A DNA stretch of 6,120 nt, taken from an uncultured Actinomyces sp. (GTDB lineage Bacteria > Actinomycetota > Actinomycetes > Actinomycetales > Actinomycetaceae). Numbering within the stretch: position 1 is the first letter of the stretch; every line of letters starts with the position of its first letter. The position numbers and the translations under genes are program-made. Of the stretch, positions 1 through 4,908 are shown piece by piece. The notes under the pieces were generated by a model. The model was not told the DNA's origin and searched no databases. It was given only the letters and a program-made list of their open reading frames with translations. The DNA is taken from contig CAMFDH010000084.1 in assembly GCA_945949035.1 (NCBI GenBank), positions 1 to 6,120 of the forward strand. Direction: 5' to 3'.

Positions 1-2
1 AG

Positions 3-38
3 AAGGGTGGCCTGACCTGGGGGAAGGTCATCACATGA
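3..38 (+). CDS. possible 3' tail of an upstream gene, partial
   Basis: The frame starting at base 3 reads KGGLTWGKVIT and stops with TGA at 36-38. Nine of its eleven codons end in G or C, as expected for actinomycete coding DNA, and the other two frames look poorer. An ATG overlaps this stop as ATGA at 35-38 but opens only a seven-codon frame. If real, this is the end of a gene that begins left of the window and lies in the same direction as the block that follows. Only eleven residues are visible, so no function can be given. A second frame stays open to TAA at 56-58 and cannot be excluded. Confidence 0.3.
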   Translation, partial: KGGLTWGKVIT

Positions 39-147
39 TCCGGAAGTCTCGCCGGTAACCGAAAGGAGGACCCGACGAACAGCGCTCCCCACTCCCCAGA
101 GGGAACGGCTGTGGCGTTGCCCCGCCCCGTAACGGACCGAGGAGATC

Positions 148-291
148 ATGGCAAATCCAACCAAGCCCGTCATGGAGGAACAGCATGGAGAAGGACAAGC
201 CCGCAAAGCTCTTGATCGAGAGTGCGCGAGACCTCCTCGCACGTCACGGGGTTTCAGAGGACGTCATCGACGGCGCTCTTTCCCTGCATGA
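148..291 (+). CDS. short overlapping ORF, possible leader peptide (47 aa)
   Basis: An ATG at 148 follows GAGGAG (139-144) at a short 3-nt spacing. It opens a 47-codon frame that overlaps the start of the Cys-rich gene at 185 in a different frame. The peptide begins MANPTKPVMEEQHGEGQ and then becomes very Arg-rich, as expected when GC-rich coding DNA is read out of frame. Translation here would bring ribosomes to the SD of the downstream gene (GGAGGA, 174-179), so a coupling role is conceivable. More likely the ATG is accidental. No family is recognised. Confidence 0.2.
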   Translation: MANPTKPVMEEQHGEGQARKALDRECARPPRTSRGFRGRHRRRSFPA

Positions 292-643
292 GCAGGAGCT
301 GAACAGTCCCAGCGTGACCCTCGACGAAAAGCAGGCCGAGGAGAACATGTTCGAAGGGATGCACGTCGGACGTCATTGGGTGGGGCACGAGATCGAGAAC
401 CGGTGCCCCTGCGTACAGGCGTCCTGCGGCCTGGTCGTCTCTGGCGAGCAAGCCCCTGGCTGCGTCCAGCACCTGGTCGACCGGTCCATCCGTCAGGCCC
501 ACCGGGCCGAGGACTGTCCCGGCAAGCCCAGCCCGGAGTGCTCCTCCTCGATCAGCGGTTTTTGCCTCCGTAAAACTCACGGCGGGGACTACTGCGACGC
601 GACGAACCGCGACTGCGCCCGCACTACCCACCCGGAGAAGTGA
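185..643 (+). CDS. Cys-rich mobile-element hypothetical protein (152 aa)
   Basis: The function is unknown. The start is well placed: GGAGGA at 174-179 lies 5 nt before ATG 185. Residues 1-60 are charged and probably helical (IESARDLLARHGVSEDVIDG). The second part is rich in cysteine (C74, C76, C81, C93, C111, C119, C127, C137, C144) and contains CPCVQASCGLV, PGCVQH and SIRQAHRAEDCPG. From memory, a similar CPC-x3-(A/P)CGL ... RQ(S/A)H ... CP layout is common in small proteins of Streptomyces plasmids, integrative elements and phages; they probably bind metal, which is inference. No signal peptide or membrane segment is seen, so a cytosolic location is likely. The stop overlaps a GTG (GTGA, 640-643), and the next gene follows at once, so the two should be co-transcribed and coupled. 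Confidence 0.85.
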   Translation: MEKDKPAKLLIESARDLLARHGVSEDVIDGALSLHEQELNSPSVTLDEKQAEENMFEGMHVGRHWVGHEIENRCPCVQASCGLVVSGEQAPGCVQHLVDRSIRQAHRAEDCPGKPSPECSSSISGFCLRKTHGGDYCDATNRDCARTTHPEK

Positions 644-645
644 AG

Positions 646-846
646 ATGAGCACCGCCCGATGCCCGGCCTGCGGCGGCGAACGGATACCCCGGAAGTACC
701 TCTGCTTCGACTGCTGGTGGGGACTACCGAGGGAAACACGCCTCGCGCTGATGAAACGCGACGTTACAGCGATGGCCCGACTTCAGAAACTTTACGAAGA
801 GCTGAAACAGGGCACATCGTTACCCCTCATCAGGATCAAGCCCTGA
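646..846 (+). CDS. small CxxC-CxxC zinc-ribbon-like protein (66 aa)
   Basis: A 66-residue protein with two CxxC knuckles (C6/C9 and C20/C23, as CPACG and CFDCW). This fits one zinc site in a small ribbon. The knuckles are followed by a helical basic part (residues 28-56, with LPRETRLALMKRD and ARLQKLYEELK). Small proteins of this layout are frequent in actinomycete mobile elements; their role is not established. I chose ATG 646 because GGAGAAG (633-639) is 6 nt upstream. An in-frame GTG at 640 would add two residues, overlaps the previous stop as GTGA, and lies almost on the SD. Binding to nucleic acid or a partner protein is plausible from the ribbon, but nothing in the sequence proves it. 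Confidence 0.85.
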   Translation: MSTARCPACGGERIPRKYLCFDCWWGLPRETRLALMKRDVTAMARLQKLYEELKQGTSLPLIRIKP

Positions 847-880
847 CCTGCGGAAACACATGGAAACGGAAGAGACTCGC

Positions 881-997
881 ATGACTGAAACACGGAAACA
901 GGAGCTTTACGGCCCACCGCTGCCCACCGCCGGAGCACCCGGCGGAGTCCTGGACCTCCTGGACCACATCGAAGAGAGCGACTGGGGGAAGCTGTGA
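881..997 (+). CDS. 38-aa acidic peptide, coupled to the SLOG gene
   Basis: A short frame beginning MTETRKQELYGPPLPTAG and ending DHIEESDWGKL. GGAAGAG at 868-874 lies 6 nt before ATG 881, a good spacing. An in-frame ATG at 860 would add seven residues but has a weaker SD. The stop TGA (995-997) overlaps the GTG start of the following gene (GTGA, 994-997), the usual sign of translational coupling. The C-terminal half (VLDLLDHIEESDWGKL) could form an amphipathic helix. No family is recognised. The peptide may mainly serve to load ribosomes onto the SLOG gene, or it may be a small partner of that protein; both are inference. Confidence 0.6.
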   Translation: MTETRKQELYGPPLPTAGAPGGVLDLLDHIEESDWGKL

Positions 998-1677
998 ACG
1001 AACAGGCCGACTTCGTCACCGAGTACAAGACCGACGGCACCTTCTTCCGGAAGCGCCTCGACCGTCTGACGGACGGCCGGGTCATGTGCACCCTCTGCAT
1101 GGAGTTCACCCCCCGAAACCAGCTCGCACCGGTCAAGGGTGACCCGGACGGCGCGGTCAAGGACATCTGCATGCCCTGCGAGGACAAGGAGCAGGAGGTT
1201 TTGAGATGGAAGGAGTCGTTCGCCGGACGTAAGACCTTCCGAGTCTTAATCACCGGCTCCCGGACGTGGACGCTCACGGAGCCCATCTACTCAATTCTGG
1301 ACACGCTGCTGGACTACGCCCGCGCCGCCGATCGTCTGATGATCGTGGTGCACGGAGACTGCCGGAGCGGGCCGGACAAGACCGCCAAGATGTGGGTGGC
1401 GCGCCAGAACGCCCGCAGCAAGGGGCCTTCCGGTGTAATCGATGATCCGACGGCTGCCGACTGGAGCCAGGGAAGAAGCGCCGGATCGAAGCGCAACAAG
1501 GCCATGGTGGACAACGGTGTGGATGTCTGCCTGGCCTTCATCGAGGATCAGTCCAGAGGTGCAACCCACTGTGCGGGCTACGCGGAGAAGAAGGGCGTCC
1601 CCACTTTCCGCTGGCACATGTCCAGCGGTCAGGTGACCGCCCCGCCAATGGGCTGGTTGACCCGAGTTCCGGTCTGA
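994..1677 (+). CDS. zinc-finger/DUF2493 SLOG-domain protein (227 aa)
   Basis: This is a two-part protein. Residues 1-75 hold two CxxC pairs (C32/C35 in CTLC and C59/C62 in CMPC), a probable zinc finger. Residues 82-205 match the DUF2493/YspA-type SLOG Rossmann fold: strand VLITGSR (84-90), then HGDCRSGPDKTA (120-131), ADWSQGRSAGSKRNKAM (155-171), DVCLAF (177-182) and a final GVPTF strand. In this superfamily the GSR and HG-G-D motifs line a pocket for nucleotides or their derivatives, and comparative genomics has linked SLOG proteins to signalling and conflict systems. The actual ligand here is unknown. The GTG start overlaps the upstream stop, with GGGGGAAG (984-991) just ahead. It is the last gene of the block and is followed by a strong hairpin. 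The family call is confident; the cellular role is not. Confidence 0.92.
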   Translation: MNEQADFVTEYKTDGTFFRKRLDRLTDGRVMCTLCMEFTPRNQLAPVKGDPDGAVKDICMPCEDKEQEVLRWKESFAGRKTFRVLITGSRTWTLTEPIYSILDTLLDYARAADRLMIVVHGDCRSGPDKTAKMWVARQNARSKGPSGVIDDPTAADWSQGRSAGSKRNKAMVDNGVDVCLAFIEDQSRGATHCAGYAEKKGVPTFRWHMSSGQVTAPPMGWLTRVPV

Positions 1678-1695
1678 CAGTTTGCTAATCTGGTA

Positions 1696-1721
1696 GAACA
1701 CCCTGTTCACGCGCGGTGTTC
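1696..1721 (+). repeat. 7-bp stem-loop before the terminator
   Basis: GAACACC (1696-1702) and GGTGTTC (1715-1721) pair perfectly around a 12-nt loop. The stem sits between the SLOG stop codon and the stronger hairpin at 1724. It may form a double 3' structure that protects or ends the left-block transcript. Confidence 0.4.
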
Positions 1722-1723
1722 CG

Positions 1724-1750
1724 GAGGCCCCCGTGTTCGGCGGGGGCCTC
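1724..1750 (+). terminator. terminator after the SLOG gene
   Basis: GAGGCCCCCG (1724-1733) and CGGGGGCCTC (1741-1750) form a perfect 10-bp stem around a 7-nt loop, 46 nt after the SLOG stop. The tail (TGTCCGTTC) has few Ts, which is common for Streptomyces terminators. It most likely ends the left-block operon. Confidence 0.78.
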
Positions 1751-1840
1751 TGTCCGTTCATCGGACGGTTACCCCGTTGAACTTCTCGCCCTTCCCCTCT
1801 CCCACCGCACAACGTTGCCGGTGTAACGTCGGGGACGCGA

Positions 1841-1873
1841 AGAACCCCCCGGAGATCCAGTCCGGGGGGTTCT
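1841..1873 (-). terminator. perfect 13-bp hairpin between convergent operons
   Basis: AGAACCCCCCGGA (1841-1853) and TCCGGGGGGTTCT (1861-1873) pair without a mismatch around a 7-nt loop. It lies 14 nt past the stop of the WhiB-like gene on the minus strand and also faces the end of the rightward block, so it can act in both directions. Neither strand has a long T tail. Confidence 0.82.
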
Positions 1874-1887
1874 CGTGTATCTCTACC

Positions 1888-2118
1888 TCAGACGGCGCGG
1901 CTGTATGTCTGGCGCCATCCGCACTGCTCCTTCAGGCCGCACCTGTTGCAGACCTTGGCGAGGTCGTTGCGCACCTCGCGGGCGATGCGGTTCTTGTCGA
2001 GCTGGACGTCAAAGTCGGGGTTCCCCTCGCAGGCGGCTACGCCCGACGTCTTAGGCATGAGCTTCAGTGCCTGTTCCTCGCGGGCGAAGGTGTACTGCGA
2101 GGAGGACATCTTGGCCAT
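1888..2118 (-). CDS. short WhiB-like [4Fe-4S]-type regulator candidate (76 aa)
   Basis: The protein has exactly four cysteines, at 30, 57, 60 and 66, giving C-x26-C-x2-C-x5-C. WhiB-like (Wbl) proteins use C-x(21-29)-C-x2-C-x5-C to hold an iron-sulfur cluster, and the local text (AACEGNPDFD ... AKVCNRCGLKEQCGW) resembles the AC-x-G/D-x-PELFF ... VC-x2-CPV-x2-C of that family. Canonical members continue with a G(V/I)WGG turn and a basic DNA-binding tail; this one ends nine residues after the last cysteine region (WRQTYSRAV) and lacks both. It could be a cluster-binding modulator of sigma factors without direct DNA contact, or an unrelated zinc protein. The start is firm: GGGGAGG lies 5 nt before ATG, and the upstream stop overlaps it as TGATG. 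Confidence 0.8.
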   Translation of the reverse strand: MAKMSSSQYTFAREEQALKLMPKTSGVAACEGNPDFDVQLDKNRIAREVRNDLAKVCNRCGLKEQCGWRQTYSRAV

Positions 2119-2216
2119 CAGCGCCTCCCCTGGCCGCCAGTGGAGCGCCTGTTGGCCTCCCTGACGGCGTCGGAGAGCTGCTTGGCGTCCTCGGGCTTCT
2201 TGGTGGGCTCCGGCAT
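2118..2216 (-). CDS. 32-aa charged peptide upstream of the WhiB-like gene
   Basis: The peptide starts MPEPTKKPEDAKQLSDAVRE and ends in a basic tail (GGQGRR). The start at 2216 has AAGGGAG about 10 nt upstream on the minus strand. The same frame is open up to an ATG at 2384, but that start falls inside the putative operator/promoter and the extra residues are low-complexity Ala/Pro/Gly, so I prefer the short form. The stop overlaps the next start (TGATG at 2116-2120), so the two genes should be translated together. The middle (KKPEDAKQLSDAVREANRR) would make a charged helix. No family is recognised; a partner peptide of the WhiB-like protein is possible. Confidence 0.62.
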   Translation of the reverse strand: MPEPTKKPEDAKQLSDAVREANRRSTGGQGRR

Positions 2217-2260
2217 GTGCTGTCCACTCCCTTTGTGTGTGGGGTTAGAGGGGTCTGGGT

Positions 2261-2290
2261 GGGCGCCCGGCCCTGGAAGCGCGGGCGCCC
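2261..2290 (-). repeat. GC-rich stem-loop in the minus-strand leader
   Basis: GGGCGCCCG (2261-2269) and CGGGCGCCC (2282-2290) form a 9-bp stem around a 12-nt loop. It sits in the roughly 150-nt leader between the predicted minus promoter and the 32-aa gene. It could be an attenuator or a structure that limits expression. No T tail is present. Confidence 0.4.
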
Positions 2291-2370
2291 GAGCAGCAGC
2301 AGTCACTGTGAGCAGCGATTGCTGTCGCTTTGTCACGCCTTCATGGTGGCATGATGGACAGCGAACCCGC

Positions 2371-2399
2371 AATATAGACGGCATGATCCTTTATGTGGA
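2371..2399 (-). promoter_or_regulatory. predicted leftward promoter for the WhiB-like unit
   Basis: On the minus strand TATATT (2376-2371) fits a -10 box. TCCACA (2399-2394) lies 17 nt upstream as a weak -35. The -10 falls within the 11-bp sequence that is repeated in inverted orientation at the rightward promoter, so one regulator could act on both. Confidence 0.42.
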
Positions 2400-2440
2400 C
2401 GAACCCTTGTTCTATCTTTCATGAATGTCAGGTCCAGGTC

Positions 2441-2469
2441 TTCAAACTTGCGTTTGAACCGTCTATATT
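2441..2469 (+). promoter_or_regulatory. predicted rightward promoter with 18-bp palindrome
   Basis: TTCAAA (2441-2446) and TATATT (2464-2469) are separated by 17 nt and fit a vegetative promoter. The -35 side is covered by the palindrome TTCAAAC-TTGC-GTTTGAA (2441-2458, perfect 7-bp arms), a likely operator. Transcription would start near 2476, about 50 nt before the regulator gene. Confidence 0.5.
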
Positions 2470-2527
2470 TATGAGAACGGTCGGAAGATCTGGCGCAGGC
2501 CGTACATCTTGTGGAAGGATGAAGGAC

Positions 2528-3397
2528 ATGACGACGGGCAAGCAGGCAAAGCCGACCATCAAGAGGCGCCGCATCGGCGCACTCCTGCGGCACTACCGCG
2601 AAGCCCACCGCCCCAAGATCCTTTCGAAGGTGGCGGCACAGCGCATCGGAGTCGACCCCGTCCTGCTCGGACGCATAGAACGCGGCGAGTACCGCATCAA
2701 GCCCGAGCAGATCGAAGCGCTCCTTGACCTTTACGATGTGACGGACCCGGGCATTTACACCGAACTTCGGGCCGCCGCCCTGGAGCCTCTGGACTCCGGC
2801 TGGTGGTACCCGTACCGCCACAAGCTGAGCCCTACGTTCCTCGACTTCGTGGCTCTGGAGAGCGAGGCTCATGAGATTCTGGCCGTAACGCCCGCAGGCA
2901 TCTCCGGCCTCCTCCAGTCCATGTCGTACGCCAAGGAGATTCAGGAGACCGACCCGATCAGCGAGATCAGAGAAGACGCGGACATGTACGTCCAAGTCAG
3001 GCTCTCGCGCCAACAGGCCATCGTTCGGTCGAGGAACCCCGCCCACCTGCGGTGCATCCTCCCGGAAGCGGCATTCCACTCCAGATCACTGTCGATGGCT
3101 GACCAGATCCAGCATCTGCTTTCCCTGATGTTGCAGGAAAATGTGCACATCCAGGTGATGCCGATGGACGTACCGGTCGGTCAGCAGATCGACGTGCAGT
3201 GCAACTTGCTGAAGTTCTCCGACCCCTGGAACCCGGTGATGCAGACCTCGGTTCTCGGAGGCGGAGTGCTGAGGGAAGACCCGGTCACCATCAAAGCGGC
3301 CGAGTCGAGGTTCGATGCACTGGCACATGCAGCACTTCCCGTGGACAGGACACGGGAATTTCTAGAGGAAAGGTTGAACAAGATCCGTGAGCACTGA
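2528..3397 (+). CDS. XRE-type HTH regulator with DUF5753 (Scr1 family, 289 aa)
   Basis: Residues 14-72 form a Cro/CI-type helix-turn-helix (IGALLRHYREAHRPKILSKV ... VDPVLLGRIERGEYRIKPEQI). Residues about 100-285 are the DUF5753 domain, with ESEAHEI, GISGLLQSMSYAKEI, QVRLSRQQAI, PAHLRCILPEAAF and VHIQVMPM. The length suits this very common Streptomyces family, in which the regulator is often described as antitoxin-like toward an adjacent DUF397 protein. I chose ATG 2528 because GGAAGG (2513-2518) is 9 nt upstream; an in-frame ATG at 2519 touches that SD, and the frame stays open upstream through the promoter. The next gene overlaps by 11 nt, so the two are coupled. The inverted repeats upstream suggest autoregulation and control of the divergent WhiB-like unit; this is inference. 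Confidence 0.93.
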   Translation: MTTGKQAKPTIKRRRIGALLRHYREAHRPKILSKVAAQRIGVDPVLLGRIERGEYRIKPEQIEALLDLYDVTDPGIYTELRAAALEPLDSGWWYPYRHKLSPTFLDFVALESEAHEILAVTPAGISGLLQSMSYAKEIQETDPISEIREDADMYVQVRLSRQQAIVRSRNPAHLRCILPEAAFHSRSLSMADQIQHLLSLMLQENVHIQVMPMDVPVGQQIDVQCNLLKFSDPWNPVMQTSVLGGGVLREDPVTIKAAESRFDALAHAALPVDRTREFLEERLNKIREH

Positions 3398-3599
3398 CAT
3401 GAACTGGTTCAAGTCCAGCTACAGCGGAAACGACGCCAGCTGCGTCGAGACGTCCGTCGACCTGCTGCCCTCGGGCAGGGTCCCGGTCCGCGACTCCAAG
3501 AACCTGGACGCGAACGCCCCCATCATCACCGTCTCGACGAGCACCTTCGCCTCGTTCGTCGGAAGCGTGAAGGGCGGTGCGTTCGACACCCGGATCTGA
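3387..3599 (+). CDS. DUF397 protein, partner of the DUF5753 regulator (70 aa)
   Basis: This is a typical DUF397 protein. It opens with NWFKSSYSG (6-14), followed by CVET (19-22), VPVRDSKNLDANAPIITVS (32-50) and an F-x2-FV-x3-K-x-G-x-FD end. Such proteins lie directly behind DUF5753 regulators throughout Streptomyces. For the Scr1/Scr2 pair of S. coelicolor a toxin-antitoxin relationship has been proposed, with effects on antibiotic production, but a biochemical activity for DUF397 is not settled. The GTG start overlaps the regulator by 11 nt and gives the usual MSTD- N-terminus. ATG 3399 would remove four residues. Neither start has a strong SD, consistent with re-initiation after the upstream gene. 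Two hairpins follow the stop. Confidence 0.92.
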   Translation: MSTDMNWFKSSYSGNDASCVETSVDLLPSGRVPVRDSKNLDANAPIITVSTSTFASFVGSVKGGAFDTRI

Positions 3600-3638
3600 T
3601 CCGGGGCCACCGCCCGTCCTGGGCGTAACAGGACGGGC
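3589..3638 (+). terminator. double hairpin at the end of the DUF397 gene
   Basis: CCCGGAT-CTG-ATCCGGG (3589-3605) is an inverted repeat spanning the stop codon. It is followed by GCCCGTCCTG (3612-3621) and CAGGACGGGC (3629-3638), a perfect 10-bp stem with a 7-nt loop. There is no T tail. The second stem is the more likely transcription stop for the regulator/DUF397 unit. Confidence 0.62.
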
Positions 3639-3693
3639 AGCACCCGGTGTTCATTCGAACAAATACCCTAACCGGGTCTGCACGGAAACCCCC

Positions 3694-3728
3694 GCAACGC
3701 CCCAGTGGTCCCGCCGCTGGGGCGTTGC
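3694..3728. terminator. 12-bp hairpin between convergent genes
   Basis: GCAACGCCCCAG (3694-3705) and CTGGGGCGTTGC (3717-3728) pair perfectly around an 11-nt loop, 13 nt past the stop of the minus-strand winged-helix gene. On the minus strand the stem is followed by GGGGGTTTCC. It can terminate that gene and also stop read-through from DUF397. Confidence 0.75.
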
Positions 3729-3741
3729 CCCGTTCCAGGGC

Positions 3742-4908
3742 TTACGCAATCCGGAAGTTCTTCCCGTTCAGCGACCGGTTCAACGCGGCCTGTTCAGGGT
3801 TCTCCAGCTCCCACAGCTCCATGACAAGCCCCTGTCGGCCATGGCCGTGCCAGCTCCCGTTGACCCGACCTCGGGCGTCACAACCCCCACAAGCGGCCAC
3901 AGCGGCCCGCTGAGCCTCGATCTCCTCCTGAAGGGCCATTACGGCGTCCTCGTCAGCCGTGTGGCCGCTGGCGGCGTGCTCGGCGTGACGAGTGATCACT
4001 GACAGGACAACACTGGCGGGGAACCTGACCCTGTCCCAATCCACATCTGCACACACCACCTCAACCAGTGCGTCCACCGACCATCCCCGCTCCAGGGCTT
4101 TTGAGACCGCCTCCCTGATCTGGCGGAGGTGGCGCCCTCGGGGCCTCTTGCTCTTGGGCCAGCTGATTCCCCTGATCACCTTGTCGGCGTCGGGGTGCAC
4201 TCCGGCCGCAGGCCGTCCCGCCGAAGGCGGAGTCTCCTCCTCTTCCTCGGCCGTAGGCCCTTCTTGAAGAGGAAGAGGAGGATTCTTACTAAGAGGATTC
4301 TTAAGGGCCCCATCGCCGCTGGTCACAGCCCCAACCCCGTGCGGGAGATCGCACCCCCCATGCGGGAGATCGCACCCCCTGGCGTCATGGGGTGCGGGAG
4401 ATCGCACCCCATGCGGGAGATCGCACCCCCTGGAACCGGCGCTCCTCAACATCCGGTCCGACATCCTGCGCTCTTCCGTCTCAAGGCGGATGCGGCGGGC
4501 CACGGCGCCACCCCAGTCCGGACCGGTGTGGCCCCTTGGAGGGGTCATGGGGAAGTCGTAAACCGGCACAGGGCCCCCACTGTTGATCCGTCGGATGGCG
4601 CCAGTACGGATCAACACCGCCAAGGCGTCCTGGACCGTGCGCTTGCCTGCGTACGGATCGTCCCTCTGGGTCTTCTGGGTTGCGGGCATGAGCCTGCGCA
4701 TCTGGTCGACCGTGAACCGCGCGGCTTTCTTCCAGTCCTCAGCCGACGAGGAGGGGTCCATCACCGCACCCCGCAGACGCATGTAGAGCTGAAACGCGAA
4801 CGGAGGGATGTCCGGGTGGTAGATCACCCAGTCCTCGGCCTGCGTGTGCGGGGGGCGCCGAGCAAAAGAGACCTGCTCGGGGATGGCGTGCTCGTCAGTG
4901 GACAACAT
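3742..4908 (-). CDS. winged-helix replication-initiator-like protein (388 aa)
   Basis: Residues 28-120 look like a winged helix: VIYHPDIPPFAFQLYMRLRG, FTVDQMRRLMPAT, KRTVQDALAVLIRTGAIRRI, then a VPVYDF wing. The layout is like replication and primosome-type DNA-binding proteins of actinomycete plasmids and phages. Residues 160-230 are low-complexity, with GCDLPHG at 161, 178 and 185, a KNP-x2-KNP repeat (203-210) and a Glu run (221-225). Residues 255-310 are helical (RHLRQIREAVSKALERGW ... ASVVLSVITRH), and the C-terminal part has a coiled-coil-like stretch and C340GGC343. The start has GAGAGGG just upstream. The low-complexity part is coded by 18-bp DNA repeats that resemble iterons. Replication initiation is inferred from fold, repeats and context; a transcription regulator is the main alternative. 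I cannot name a close homologue. Confidence 0.88.
   Translation of the reverse strand: MLSTDEHAIPEQVSFARRPPHTQAEDWVIYHPDIPPFAFQLYMRLRGAVMDPSSSAEDWKKAARFTVDQMRRLMPATQKTQRDDPYAGKRTVQDALAVLIRTGAIRRINSGGPVPVYDFPMTPPRGHTGPDWGGAVARRIRLETEERRMSDRMLRSAGSRGCDLPHGVRSPAPHDARGCDLPHGGCDLPHGVGAVTSGDGALKNPLSKNPPLPLQEGPTAEEEEETPPSAGRPAAGVHPDADKVIRGISWPKSKRPRGRHLRQIREAVSKALERGWSVDALVEVVCADVDWDRVRFPASVVLSVITRHAEHAASGHTADEDAVMALQEEIEAQRAAVAACGGCDARGRVNGSWHGHGRQGLVMELWELENPEQAALNRSLNGKNFRIA
4278..4303. repeat. 15-nt spaced direct repeat GAGGATTCTTA
   Basis: GAGGATTCTTA occurs at 4278-4288 and 4293-4303, offset 15 nt, and codes for the KNP-LSKNP repeat of the winged-helix protein. The stretch is markedly richer in A/T than its surroundings, which next to the 18-bp repeats could help strand opening. 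That role is inference. Confidence 0.5.
4340..4429. repeat. four 18-bp iteron-like repeats inside the winged-helix gene
   Basis: TGCGGGAGATCGCACCCC occurs without mismatch at 4340-4357, 4361-4378, 4393-4410 and 4412-4429. Start-to-start offsets are 21, 32 and 19 nt. Each unit has TGCG/CGCA arms around GGAGAT; the third copy extends to 11-bp arms (4386-4413). Copies 1, 2 and 4 code GCDLPH in the protein, but copy 3 is shifted and codes VRSPAP. Exact conservation at DNA level across two frames points to a DNA-binding site array, possibly the origin of replication, or to very recent duplication. Confidence 0.8.
4897..4905 (-). promoter_or_regulatory. DnaA-box-like 9-mer at the start of the winged-helix gene
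   Basis: TTGTCCACT on the minus strand (codons 2-4 of the gene) differs by one base from TTGTCCACA, the preferred Streptomyces DnaA box. A lone copy within coding sequence may be chance. Confidence 0.22.

Larger units (their letters stand above)
2371..2469. repeat. paired 11-bp inverted operator-like sites
   Basis: AATATAGACGG (2371-2381) and CCGTCTATATT (2459-2469) are perfect inverted copies separated by 77 nt. Both overlap a candidate -10 box of divergent promoters in an AT-richer gap between two regulatory genes. This is the layout expected for a shared operator of an autoregulating protein, most simply the helix-turn-helix protein at 2528. Confidence 0.55.

Noticed and set aside
62..70. 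Very strong SD-like AAAGGAGG at 62-69
   Set aside because: No ATG, GTG or TTG lies at a usable distance downstream, so it does not define a gene here.
113..124. 12-mer GGCGTTGCCCCG shared with 3721-3732
   Set aside because: One shared GC-rich 12-mer is expected by chance in a window of this size, and the copy at 3721 is part of a hairpin whereas that at 113 is not.
254..739. Minus-strand open frame opposite the Cys-rich gene
   Set aside because: Its composition is that of GC-rich shadow translation, it has no supporting start site, and it overlaps two well-supported + genes.
1141..1148. GACCCGGA, the 8-mer of Streptomyces TraB recognition (clt) sites
   Set aside because: Only one copy was seen, inside the SLOG gene; real transfer sites have several clustered copies.
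2217..2384. Longer form of the 32-aa peptide starting at 2384 (88 aa)
   Set aside because: That start lies within the predicted promoter/operator, and the added part is low-complexity. The start at 2216 has its own ribosome site.
1777..2424. Long + strand open frame (215 codons) through the WhiB-like region
   Set aside because: It runs antisense to the minus-strand genes with good ribosome sites, crosses the 13-bp hairpin and the operator, and gives no recognisable protein.
4340..4429. CRISPR array
   Set aside because: The repeats are only 18 bp, the gaps are 1-14 nt, and the array lies within a coding gene; there are no spacers of CRISPR size.
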